A stretch of DNA of 28,391 nucleotides, from positions 1 to 28,391 of the forward strand of contig JBNGIS010008900.1 of assembly GCA_049999725.1 (NCBI GenBank), read 5' to 3'. A program made the position numbers and the translations under genes. Below, piece by piece: positions 8,191 through 17,092 of this stretch (positions are counted from its first letter, which is position 1; every line of letters starts with the position of its first letter). The notes under the pieces were generated by a model. It was not told the origin of the DNA, ran no database searches, and was given only the letters and a program-made list of their open reading frames with translations. The stretch is from Haplomitrium mnioides (lineage: Eukaryota; Marchantiophyta; Haplomitriopsida; Calobryales).

Positions 8191-8791
8191 CTTGCACAAA
8201 AATTGAACAGAAAGCATTAAAGAGTGATAAAAAAATTTTAAGGTAGAGAACATAAAATATTTTAGGGTCCATGCGTGCAGGGACATTGAAGTTCATGCTC
8301 GCATGGACTTCAAAATCCAAGCGCACTTAGACTTCAAAGTCCATGTGCACATGGACTTCGAAGTCCAAACGCGCATCGACTTTGAAGTCCATGTGCGCAT
8401 GGAGTTTGTTGTTCAAGAGCACTTAGACTTGCGCGTGGACTTTGAAGTCCATGCTCGCATGGACTTTGAAGTCCAAGTACTCTTGAACAGCAAAGTCCAT
8501 GCGCGCATGGACTTCGAAGTCAATGCGTGCAGAGACTTAAAAGTTGATGCGCGTTTGGACTTCGAAGTCTATGCGCGCATGGACTTGAAAGTCGATTTGC
8601 GTTTGGACTTCAAAGTCAATGCTCGCATGGACTTCGAAGTCCAAATACGTGTGAGCATCAAAGTCCATGTCGACATGGACTTCAATGTCCATGCAAGCAT
8701 GGACCATAAACTTTTAAAACACAACAAAAAATTTACAAAATACTCAATGCAAATACAAATAAATAAATGTAGGTCCAAAGAAAGGAGTTAC
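8191..8791 (-). other. Intron containing a 24-bp palindromic array
   Basis: The minus strand has a donor CTTCTG|GTAACT at 8791 and a T-rich tract with acceptor GTGCAAG at 8191. Protein-like sequence lies on both sides: helical, Glu-rich residues upstream and KRQLAKK-type sequence downstream. Nearly the whole intron between is the repeat array at 8264-8710. As with the smaller intron, the reading phase is one base off, so the exact junction is not settled. Confidence 0.5.
8264..8710. repeat. Tandem array of a 24-bp double-palindrome unit (array 1)
   Basis: About eighteen units of ATGGACTTCGAAGTCC plus ATGCGCGC follow one another. Each unit contains two palindromes: GGACTTCGAAGTCC, and CATGCGCGCATG across the unit junction. 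Units diverge by point changes, and a few are shortened (for example near 8425). Because 24 is a multiple of three, the array is open on both strands and encodes eight-residue repeats such as MDFEVHAR. That is a by-product of the period. It lies inside an intron of the right gene copy. Confidence 0.85.
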
Positions 8792-10273
8792 CAGAAGCTT
8801 CTCGAAGCTTGAATAAAGGAGGCCATCTTCAACTCTTCAGTAAGAAGAGGGTACTCCTCTCTTGCCTCTTCCCATGAACTGCAATAAACCTCAAAACAAA
8901 AACTCTTTACCATTACAGCCAAAACTTTGTGTCTCTCCACCTCCCAAGACATCTCGTCCATTGAAAGCTCTCCAGCTTCCACCCACTTCAAAATAGAAAT
9001 CTTGACTTCATCCGGAAGACCCTCAAGAGACCTCCAAGGCGTCCACTTCATATCCTCCATCCTGAGAGATCCTTTGGCCTTTGGCTTCTAGCCATTCACA
9101 ATATTCTTCTCCCACATTGAAAAAATGCTCTACTATAAATCCTAGAGCTCTCCACTTCTGAATGCTAGTTGGAACGAGTTGTCTTGAGAAGTCATGGTCT
9201 TCTCAAGTGTAGATTTGGGTTTTATCTTGAGGGTTTCTAGCACTAGCTCCATTTTCAATTTTTGAGATGAAACCATCCCACTTTCTACAAATCATTGATG
9301 CCAATACTCGACCTTTTGAATAGACGTCATCTCAAGCCTATACCTCTGGTCGTAATTGTCATCGGTTGCAAAAATACAAGCCTCTATTGGTGTAAGGCTG
9401 ATGTACATGTAACAATTGCAGAGCGACAAAGCAAGATTCTTCACCCCATATTTTGTAATAAGTAGCTCCCTTGCTGTAGCACTGTGATTGCCTCCTGCAA
9501 TCTTGTAATGATATTTGTCAGGGTTCCTGATGTCAAACTTTGACTTGTTCTTCAGACCACTTTTTGGGTCTACAACCATGATGAAAAAAGAATGTGCATA
9601 CTTATTCGTGAGCATTCTTTGCGCAAGAAGCTTCACAAAATCCTCATTTAATCTTCGAATTTGGATTGGACCCCAATTGTCTATTCCATGCTTGGGCAAA
9701 TTTAAGTTTTCTAGCCTCATTGTGATGGTCTCTTCATGGACTCTGTAGCGCTGGATTGCAAACTCCCTTATCTTGTTTTTGTCCTCTTCAGATACTATCT
9801 AAGGATCCACCGGCTTTCTTTCTTGAAAAGTACGCAACCTCTTGTGGGATTGCCTTTTTGCTCTTGACATTGGAGCCTGAATTGGCTTCGGCTCCTACTC
9901 TTGCTCCTGCCCTGAGCTGCTTGATGATGAAGACAAAGGGGCAGATGAAGTAGATTTCGCTTCAGATTCTAAGAAGGCTGGCTCCTCCTCAACAACCGGT
10001 GCTGGTGCAAGTTTTTGCTTTTTTGTTGCGGATTTCTTTTTTCTTCTGAGCCTCAATTGGCTCTTGCACCAGCTCCTTTCTTTTCTTCTAAGAAGAAGTT
10101 CCTACAATGTGAACCAAGAATATTGCCACAGTCAGATGCGGCACAAGCTGTTGAATATTAACGCCCTCCTTGGGTTTTAGAATCTTAATTTGTATTGCGA
10201 GCTTAATGAAGTCCCACTCAATCCGCTTTGCATCATTGTACGAATCAACAAAATTGGCCAAATACTGAGTGAA
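8792..10273 (-). pseudogene. ParB-like N-terminal part of the ParB-methyltransferase gene, right copy (decayed)
   Basis: A minus-strand exon begins after TTTTCAG at 10274 with FTQYLANFVDSYNDAKRIEW, a helical domain I do not recognise. A TAG (10090-10088) and a frameshift in an A run near 10040 follow. Then come a Lys-rich stretch (KKKSATKKQK), possibly a nuclear signal, and a Ser-rich acidic linker. The ParB/sulfiredoxin-like domain lies at about 9760-9292: IQIRRLNEDFVKLLAQRM, a VVDP strand, YKIAGGNHSATARELL (the GGxxR-like box of ParB, with His-Ser), and LTPIEACIFATDDN. In the family this fold binds DNA or nucleotides. After a TGA at 9294-9292 the frame shifts to a helical, Trp- and Glu-rich part (WTPWRSLEGLPDEV) up to the splice donor at 8792. 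In-frame TAGs at 9897 and 9801 confirm decay. Confidence 0.6.
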
Positions 10274-10377
10274 CTGAAAATAAAGAAAGAAAACAATTTG
10301 GCATTAGTGAAAATGTTGGAGTGACATTCGAAAAGAGCAAGAACTTTAAAAAAATACAAGCGTGCAGTAAACAAGGG
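10274..10377 (-). other. 3' part of an upstream intron, right gene copy
   Basis: Minus-strand T-rich sequence ending in TTTTCAG, upstream of the exon that starts at 10273. The rest of this intron contains array 2 and was interrupted by element B, so the preceding exon, if any, lies beyond element B and outside the window. Confidence 0.45.
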
Positions 10378-10604
10378 AGTCCATCGCGCAAGGACTCTGA
10401 AGTCCATGCGCGCATAGACTTTGAAAACCATGCGCGCTTGGACTTCAGAGTCTCTACGCGCATGGACTTGAGAGCCAAAGTGCAAGGACTCTGAAGTCCA
10501 TGCGTGCATGGACTCTGAAGTCCCTGCGTAGATGGACTTTGAAGTCCATACGCGCATGGACTCTCAATTCCAGGCAAGCGTGGACTCTGAAGTCCATGCG
10601 CGGA
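10378..10604. repeat. Tandem array of the 24-bp double-palindrome unit (array 2)
   Basis: About nine or ten units related to array 1, here with GGACTCTGAAGTCC beside GGACTTTGAAGTCC and the same CATGCGCGCATG junction. It is clearly cut by element B: the last unit reads CCATGCGCGGA and then changes to an unrelated sequence at 10605. It sits in the intron upstream of the ParB exon. Confidence 0.8.
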
Positions 10605-12510
10605 TGTCAGCCCTGTAGTCAGAGCCTTAACCCTTTTTCAACCGATGTACACCTACTTAAGGGCTGACTAGCGTTTTGGGACCTTTTATGGGAGGGGCTT
10701 TGCACCGAATGGATCCCAACTACTACTTACCAACTCTGGAGTGGCTGCAACACCACCTAACAACACCCAAGCACACACACGTCTTCTTCCAATGTCCACA
10801 GATGCTAGTCACACCCCTCCTTCATGCCTTAACCTCAAAAGGTGCCACTTGGAAGACAAGGGCAGATAGAGTAGGGCATCTGATTCTTGGCTGCAATGGT
10901 CTCTTGGTGAGTCCTCTCTTGGGAGCCTTGAGTGGTTCTCGCTTGCCTCACAGTCTTGGCCACTAACCGACAATTGCTTCAGCAGCCCACTTGCTCATTC
11001 ACATTCACTTCCCCAAGGCACACACGGGTAGGTTGTAATGTTGCTCAGTCACTTTGTAATATAATTCAAGAGTCCAGAACTAGACCCAATCACCCTGTAT
11101 ACATAAGGCAAACAAGTCCCAACATCCAAAAGCCACAATACAATGCCATTAGTTCTGACTTCTCCTTCCCAAGGTGTTCTCAGGAGTTGACAAATGGAAT
11201 GCAGACCCTCTAAAACTAAGAACTTCACAGAACTACAAACAGAACACAAATCTAACAACACACATAAACATAAAGACACCTATACAACCCCTTACCTTGC
11301 CAACTTTGTAGGCCTGTCCACCTCTCAAGAACCAATCTTTTCTCCAAACCTCATTTCAACTCCTATCAACAACTCCATTCTTCCTCTTACTCTTCACCCA
11401 CGCACTCTCATCCAGATAGTTTTTCAACTTCCCTCGCGAGAAGCCCTAAATTTACTTCCTCATGCTCAAAAGAGGATTTCTTTAACTTCCACCTTTGAAT
11501 AATAGTCCCCTCGACTACTGGCCACCCACTCCACCTTGAGCTTCAAATGGATCTTCTCTGCAGTGCGCGTGCACTAACACAACCACTCCTCTATTGACTC
11601 CACTTGAGAATTCCAACCAGAAACGCCCCCAAATGCCTCTAGGATTGATGCTCTTGCACATACTATGCTGAGATGACCCCAAGATCCCCCCTTGACAGCC
11701 TCTCACGAATTCAAGACCGAAAGAACTCCCTTCAAAATCAAGTGGCGATCCACCTTCAAATGTTGGTCCACCCACAACGATGAGTCCACCTGGATCGCCT
11801 GAAGCTCTAGAGCTCCACGGTCAACAATTCTCAACGCCCCTCTAGTCCACCTCCACCCTCGCTGGTCCCCTTGCACGAGTCGATTCACCTCACGTGAATC
11901 TTGGCTAGAATGCTCTCCTCTCTCCCTCACTGCTTCTTCTTGTTTGAGTTTGCTCTCACACCTCAATTTTGCATAAACAACAACCTCCAAAACCTCGCAG
12001 CGATCCCATCTATACCCCCTTGTAGGCGCGCGTCCCCCCTCTCAAGCGATTCTTGATCAAGATCGACCCTCCTCTCTTCGCTAGACTTGGCCGTTTTTCC
12101 CGTTAGCAACCGCTTCTTGACAAGGTGACATTTGGCAGCCAGCCCGGGTTTAACGGTCGTCTTTAAAGCCTTCAAGATTGGGGGAGGAAAATTTTGGAGA
12201 AGGCTTGGCTGAACCCTTCTCTCGATCCACAATGCTCTCATTTGCAGATTTTTGACTTGGAATTGCCTTGCCGCTGGACGCATTAGCAAACCCCGTAGCA
12301 GCCCCTGATTTGATTTCTCTTAGGCAGCAATTTGAGCGCAGACCCAAAGTTAGTGGTTGGAGAGGTCTTTTCGCAAAGAAATCCGAAGAGATTTTCTAAG
12401 AGAGGATTGGATTTGCAGATTAACGTCGTAGATTGACTCCTTGACGCATCTCTCGGGCTTATTCACAATTTTTCTCAGTTGTTTCCCCTTGCCATGCCCT
12501 CGATGTTGCC

Positions 12511-12670
12511 TGCAGACTCTCGCAAGCTGCCACGTTTCTGCCAACGCTCACAGATTCCCGCAAGCTGCCACGTTTTTGCCAATGCTCACGGATTCCTGCA
12601 GTTGCTCACGGACCCCCGTCATCGCTCACGGACCTCCATAGTTGCTCACGGCTCCCCGCAAGTCACCACG
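12511..12670. repeat. Short direct repeats with ACGT cores in element B LTR
   Basis: Words such as GCAAGCTGCCACGTTT (12521 and 12560 area) and GCTCACGGACYCC recur with spacings of about 20 and 39 bp, ending with CACCACGTG at 12665. A related copy (GACGCCACGTTTCCGC) occurs near 13456. The CACGT cores resemble plant bZIP/bHLH binding sites; a regulatory role is inference. Confidence 0.6.
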
Positions 12671-12697
12671 TGTCTTGTTGACCTTCTTCCAAGTCGC

Positions 12698-12945
12698 GCC
12701 GTCCGACACTGCCTTGCAAAGGGCTAGGCAGACCGTCGATGTGATTGGATTCCGCGGTTGACTCAGCGTTAACCCGAAGGACCCCTCGGACCACCCCTAA
12801 ATGCCACGTCATCCGCAGCCGTGTCATCTGACGCCGCCCTGTAAAGGGATAGACCAACCGTCGGTTTGACAGGATTCCGTGGTTGACCCGCTAACTCCTC
12901 CTCACTTCCGCGGATGCCACATCATCCGCAATGCCGCTCCCTCAC
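12698..12945. repeat. Tandem pair of a 125-bp unit in element B LTR
   Basis: ACCGTCGATGTGATTGG at 12732 and ACCGTCGGTTTGACAGG at 12857 begin matching stretches that both continue with ATTCCGYGGTTGAC. Before them, GTCCGACACTGCCTTGCAAAGGG and its partner with GACGCCGCCCTGTAAAGGG also align. The spacing is 125 bp. Confidence 0.6.
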
Positions 12946-13265
12946 TGAGTAAGAACAGTATCATTGTCTCGTTTAAAGTTGTCTTACCAAAAAGTTTGCA
13001 ATAAGAACTACTCGCACCAAAGCTCCCTTTGTGAAAATGCTCGATATAGGAACTATAAAGGACTTCTCTTCAATGCCCGTCAAACTTTCAGCGTCGCCCC
13101 ATACTCCTTCAAACTTTCGCCCTTGTCATCTCCGGATCTGCGATAGATCACCCCTTCGGATGTGCTCTCCTTGCTTTTCTTCTGGTTGAATCGTTGATAG
13201 ATTGCCCTTTCGCCACTCTTTCCTTGCCTCTTGCCTTTTGGCGCTCTTTCCTTGCTCTCCAGTTG

Positions 13266-13352
13266 GGCCTCCCAACGGATCCCTGTTAAGTGGGATCTCC
13301 ATGTCAGAAGACGGATCAGAACCCACTTAATTGGGCTTCTCACTTAGGGAGG
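13266..13352 (-). repeat. Paired-hairpin block in element B LTR, copy 1
   Basis: The minus strand reads CCTCCCTAAGTGAGAAGCCC, then ATTAAG, TGGGTTCTGAT and a second hairpin GATCCCACTTAACAGGGATC. It aligns with element A's LTR at 18360-18435 and 27356-27430, and with copy 2 at 13656-13735. Stems differ between copies while pairing is kept. Confidence 0.6.
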
Positions 13353-13655
13353 CTAAACCTTGTTAAGATTTGTGGGGCCTGCCACTTTCCCGCTGAGGGT
13401 CTGTGGACTCCTTGGAACCACCATGTGTCCTTGAATCCCATGAAGTATGCCAGGGACGCCACGTTTCCGCAACCCCCCACGGACTCCCGCAAGCTCTGAA
13501 ATCGTGATGAGTCGCCGCTTTGGCCTTCTCGCTTAGCCTCGTAGTTGCCTTCCCAACAATCCTCCATGCCGTAGAACGGTGACAAGTCACCTTTTTATCC
13601 ATCACCGCTTCACTTATCCCCGTTTCGCCCTTTCCTTACGACCTGTCCGATACCC

Positions 13656-13735
13656 CGGAACGGATCCCTTTTAACTGGGGACCCCACTTTGGGTCTCCAG
13701 TCGGAACCCTTTAAACTAGGGCTTCTCCACTTCCG
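13656..13735 (-). repeat. Paired-hairpin block in element B LTR, copy 2
   Basis: The minus strand reads GAAGCCCTAGTTTAAAGGGTT and then GGTCCCCAGTTAAAAGGGAT, the same two-hairpin layout as copy 1 with TTAA or TTTA in each loop. Lies about 390 bp from copy 1. Confidence 0.5.
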
Positions 13736-14322
13736 ATCCGTCTTTCGGGTTCATCGGGCCTTTCTTCCTTTGGTTTGATTCCTTGCATAGATCCTCCTCC
13801 TCTTGTCTGATTTTCGCAATCGACTTCCAATTACAAAGGGCTTCCTTTTCTTGTTGGTTGGGCGACCTTCCGCAGGGCCTCATCCTCAGAATTTGCACAG
13901 CTGCCCTCTTTCTATCCTAGCTTCACTCGCAGCATACTCCCTTGTAAGTCGCTTGTTGTCACTGGACAACTCTCCACATTGTTGCGACTTTAGATCCACT
14001 CGCGTAAGGGTCCTCTGCACGTATCCTGGCTGTCTTCCTCCTCGCCTTCATCTCATATAATTCTTCTCGTGAATTCCTCCTCACATAATTCCTCTTCGAT
14101 GTTGTTGGCTCCCTCCTCAATGAATTCCTCCATGATTCATTCCCTTCAATTTCTACCCTCCTCTCCTCAAATTCTTCTGCTGCTCCATTCTTCTGATCTC
14201 TCCTCTCACCTCTCTTTGATTTCCTCTTGATCACCCTTGTCAGCCCTGCGTTTGTCACAATTTGCTACGAGTCCCTTTGCTCATCCTGCTAGCCTTCTTA
14301 ACTGACTCCTCTGGATTCCACA

Positions 14323-14787
14323 GGGCTCCCCCTTGCAGTGCATGATCCATGACATTCACAGGGGAAAGCAGAAAGGAAAGGAAGAGAAGGGAGAGGAGGG
14401 AGAGAAGAAAGATGCAGGATGGACTAACAACAATAAAATAATAAAATATAATAAAACACAACAAGCTAACATAAATTGAAAGAATCAACCAGGCTAGAAG
14501 CTCATAATTCACCAAAAATGAAAAAACTCATACACACATGGCCGACATAACTCCCCTTTTAATTGTGCATCGACCCCTACATGGCCGCCGCTTTGACCTT
14601 CCTTGCTGGGTGCCCTTAGTCAACCTGGCCACCACCCACTCACCACTCACACAACACACTGACACAAACAGATATAACCGACCACGTAACCCCTGTGACA
14701 AATAATGGTACACCCACACAAGCCAACGCTAAACATACATATGTACAAAAACCCCCACGCCTTCTATACACAACGGTACCTTCCACA
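14323..14787 (-). other. Element B spacer and polypurine tract between pol and 3' LTR
   Basis: On the minus strand, after the pol stop, comes noncoding sequence with a long pyrimidine tract (minus strand) opposite the purine run at 14360-14410. It ends in GCAAGGGGGAGCCC directly before the LTR start. AAGGGGGAG (14334-14326) is the likely polypurine tract for plus-strand priming, comparable to GGAGGAGGGGG in element A. Confidence 0.5.
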
Positions 14788-15860
14788 TTAATCCTCCTTA
14801 TGGTAATTCCGCTTGAGCCGGTCGTAATGGACTTGATTGGGCATGTGTGCCCCTGTCACTATGCTCAACTCCACTAACCCATTGTCGTGAAGCACCCTCA
14901 CTAGGTAGGCCCCCATCCATTGGGTATGTAGTTTCCCGGGGAAGTGCAAAAACCTATTGTCATAGAGCAACACCAAATCCCCTCCTTTAAAGTCAACTGG
15001 CCTCAACCTCTTGTCATGTTGCTTCTTGGTCAGCTGTTGTTGATGTTCCAGCCTCTCTTGTGCCTCTGCCCGGATTTCTTCTAAGACCTCCAGCTAGTGC
15101 ACCATTTCCATTCGACTCAGGCTCTATGCCATTCTCTCCTCTACTGTCACCCGAGATGTTGGGACTTCAAACTCCACCGAGACCAGCAAGTAATGTCAAA
15201 AGACCAGGAAGTAAGGGCAGCGGCCCGTGGTGGTCTTGTAGGCCAGGTTATAGGCATGGGTGTCAGTTAGCAGCTTCAGATCCCATTCCACCTTATTGGC
15301 CGCCACTGTTTTGTTAAAAATCTTGCCCATAATTTCGTTGGCCCTCTCCGTTAACCCATTAGCCTTAGGGTGGTAAGCTGTGGTTTTTTGGTGCTTGACT
15401 AGATACTTCCCTATGAGCTCACAAATGACCTGATTAACAAAATGTGTACCTTGGTCACTCACCAACTCCAGCGGCGCCCCGAATCGGGTGAAGATGTACT
15501 CGTAGAGGAAACGGGTCACCGTCATCGTGTCATCTTTCTTGGTTGCCCTAGCCTCCACACACTTGGTGGCGTAGTCAGTTGAAAGCAGAATGTACCTTTT
15601 CCCACGCCTCGTGGATAGAGTGATGGGCCCGATGAAGTCAATTCCCCACTTCTCAAATGGGGCCAGGGGGATGATCGACGCCAAGGGGTGGTGGCACGCT
15701 GGTGTTGGTTTCCCGGTCCGCTGACATGCGTCACACCTCTTCACAAAGTAGTGGACATCCCTATGCAGGGTAGGCCACTAATACTTAGTGTCCACAATCT
15801 TCCGGATGGTGGTTTCTGCCGCAAAATGACCACCGACCTCTTCCTCGTGCATTGCCCGCA
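14788..15860 (-). pseudogene. Element B integrase
   Basis: The enzyme would insert the element's cDNA into the genome. From about 15840 the minus strand shows an HHCC-type zinc domain: GGHF, a WPTLHRDV segment (its first Trp now a stop) and CDACQRTGKP. The core carries all three catalytic acids: GIDFIGPI, LVSDQGTHFVN and LTERANEIMGK. After further stops near 15200-15050, the C-terminal part has GGDLVLLYDNRFLHFPGKL and WMGAYLV, the GPY/F-type domain, and ends at a TAA at 14788. No chromodomain follows. The core stretch 15744-15196 is uninterrupted. Confidence 0.8.
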
Positions 15861-16111
15861 TCACCACCATGGACTGGTCTTTCTCCAGACACCTGCATAT
15901 CTGCCCATCCATGCCCTACCTATGCAACATTCCCTTGATCATGAGAAAGGGCCTCACCTTTCTAAGAAACATTGCTACTTGTTCTGGGGTGTGCCTTGGG
16001 GGAATCCTCGCCGTCAAGAGGAACTCAATGATGTCCCCATATTCTGTGAGTCTCCCCTCCCTTACATGGAACAAGTCTTTGTCAGGGAAGTGTCCCCCAC
16101 TCCCTTTGCAC

Positions 16112-16729
16112 TCAGCTGCCCCTAAGTCCTCGAGAAGAAGTCTGCACTCTGGTGTTTCTTCCCTGGCTTAATTTGAGATGAAAGTCAAACTCTTGGAGCA
16201 ACAACATCCACCTCGCCACTCTCCCCGTTAGGTCTGGCTTGTTGACCATGTATTTTAGGGCATCATGATCAATGTGAAACACCACCTTGTAATACAGCAG
16301 GTAGTGCCGGAATTTCTTCAAAGAGTAGATTATCCCCAGGGCCTCACGATCAGTAGGCGAGTAATTCTTTTTTGTCGTTGAGAGGAGTCTGCTAGCAAAG
16401 TAGATTGGACGGTCCTTGCCTTCCTCATCGAGCTTGCTCATCACCGCTCCCACACAGAAGCCTGAAACGTCCACCATCACGTGGAACTCTTTGGACCAGT
16501 TTGGGGGTGCCAAGATAGGTGCGTTGGCCAATCGCCTTTTGAGCTCATTAAAGCTAGATCTCCTGGACTCAGTCGGCTCAAAATCACTGCCCCTCTTTAC
16601 GATCTCCATTAGGTGGTAGGCTATTGGGGAAAATTTTGGGATGAACCTCCTGTAATAGCCCACACAGCCCATGAACCCCTGCACCTCCACCATGCATGTT
16701 GGAAACGCCACACCCAGCCATACTACCAC
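16112..16729 (-). pseudogene. Element B RNase H and RT connection
   Basis: An open minus-strand stretch begins with FMGCVGYYRRFIPKFSPIA (connection domain) and LANAPILAPPNW. It continues with FHVMVDVSGFCVGAVMS, DRPIYFASRLLSTTKKNYS, TDREALGIIYSLKKFRHYL and FHIDHDALKYMVNKPDLTG. These are the ordered RNase H motifs of gypsy elements. Near the end, ARWMLLLQEFDFHL is followed by a frameshift before the expected final Asp motif. Between it and the integrase (16112-15860) the sequence is degenerate. Confidence 0.8.
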
Positions 16730-17092
16730 ATTTTCCTAGTCCACGGCAATTCCTTGGCTGGAGACCCTATGCCCCAGTAGTATCCCTTCCCGTACTACAA
16801 AGAAGCATTTTCTCGGGTGCAGCTGCAGCCTCGTTTCCTTGCAACACTGAAATGTGAGCCGCTTACGCTCCCCATAATCCTAGACCTTGCCATGTACCAC
16901 GAAGTCGTCTATGAAGATTTTTTTGAGGAACTTCCTGAGATAGTCTTGGAACATGTTCATCATTAGTCTCTAGAATATACCTGGGGCGTTGCAGAGACCA
17001 AATGGCATTCTCCAAAAGACGAACACTCCTCACTCCATTGCGAAAGTAGTTTTTAGTTGGTCCTCCTCCAGTATCCACACCTGGTTGTAACC
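16730..17092 (-). pseudogene. Element B reverse transcriptase, C-terminal part
   Basis: Starting exactly at the junction with element A, the minus strand gives GYNQVWILEEDQLKTTFA, then RMPFGLCNAPGIF, a catalytic box IFIDDFVVHG with both Asp residues, and LGHRVSSQGIAVD. Stops replace Trp or Gln at several places. The fingers and palm part before G-Y-N-Q is missing, displaced by the insertion of element A. Confidence 0.75.

Larger units (their letters stand above)
5998..8270 (-). repeat. Right arm of the large inverted duplication
   Basis: Reverse counterpart of 1-2062, starting with GCCGCTACTTTGAACC, the mirror of the left arm end. It is longer than the left arm, partly because it keeps the intron at 7534-7634 and neighbouring exon sequence. 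Beyond 8270 the duplication may go on, but the matching part of the left arm is outside the window. Confidence 0.8.
10605..14322 (-). repeat. Element B 3' LTR (long)
   Basis: On the minus strand it begins TGTGGAATCC at 14322, right after a polypurine tract, and ends CAGGGCTGACA at 10605, where the flank changes to array 2. Element A's LTR begins TGTGGGAGC after a similar tract. The length of about 3.7 kb is large. The second LTR is not in the window, so the left boundary is inferred from the junction with array 2. I find no protein family in its open frames. It contains the subrepeats listed separately. Confidence 0.5.
10605..17092 (-). mobile_element. Element B: Ty3/gypsy retrotransposon, 5' part missing
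   Basis: Minus-strand element. From high to low coordinates it has the C-terminal part of RT, RNase H, integrase, a spacer, a polypurine tract and a long 3' LTR ending at 10605 inside array 2. The upstream part of pol, gag and the 5' LTR were separated by the insertion of element A at 17093 and should lie beyond the right edge of the window. Its Pol resembles that of element A more than that of C, and its LTR shares a sequence block with A, so B and A are related families. Confidence 0.75.

Noticed and set aside
8264-8710. Possible CRISPR array
   Set aside because: Units are contiguous with no spacers, the repeats are palindromic minisatellites, and the setting is plant DNA.
8303-8812. A 169-codon plus-strand frame of eight-residue repeats (MDFEVHAR type)
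   Set aside because: It is the 24-bp array read in frame. The period is a multiple of three and the reverse strand is open as well. The array lies in an intron of the minus-strand gene, so a protein is unlikely.
6915-10273. Bacterial or phage contamination, suggested by the ParB-methyltransferase pairing
   Set aside because: Introns with GT-AG ends, T-rich introns, flanking plant gypsy elements inserted in it and no bacterial gene spacing all argue for nuclear plant DNA.
10177-10577. Two overlapping minus-strand frames over array 2
   Set aside because: Open only because of the 24-bp period; the exon evidence begins at 10273 in a different context.
10605-10675. Inverted pair GTCAGCCCT / AGGGCTGAC as a separate small transposon or Helitron end
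   Set aside because: Nothing else of such an element is visible, and the first half coincides with the presumed end of the element B LTR.
10676-11502. Plus-strand frames of about 100 codons
   Set aside because: No domain, low-complexity composition and a position inside the presumed element B LTR on the opposite strand.
14340-14412. Purine-rich plus-strand run as a polypurine tract
   Set aside because: It is on the wrong strand for element B, which reads on the minus strand; AAGGGGGAG at 14334-14326 next to TGTGG is the better candidate.
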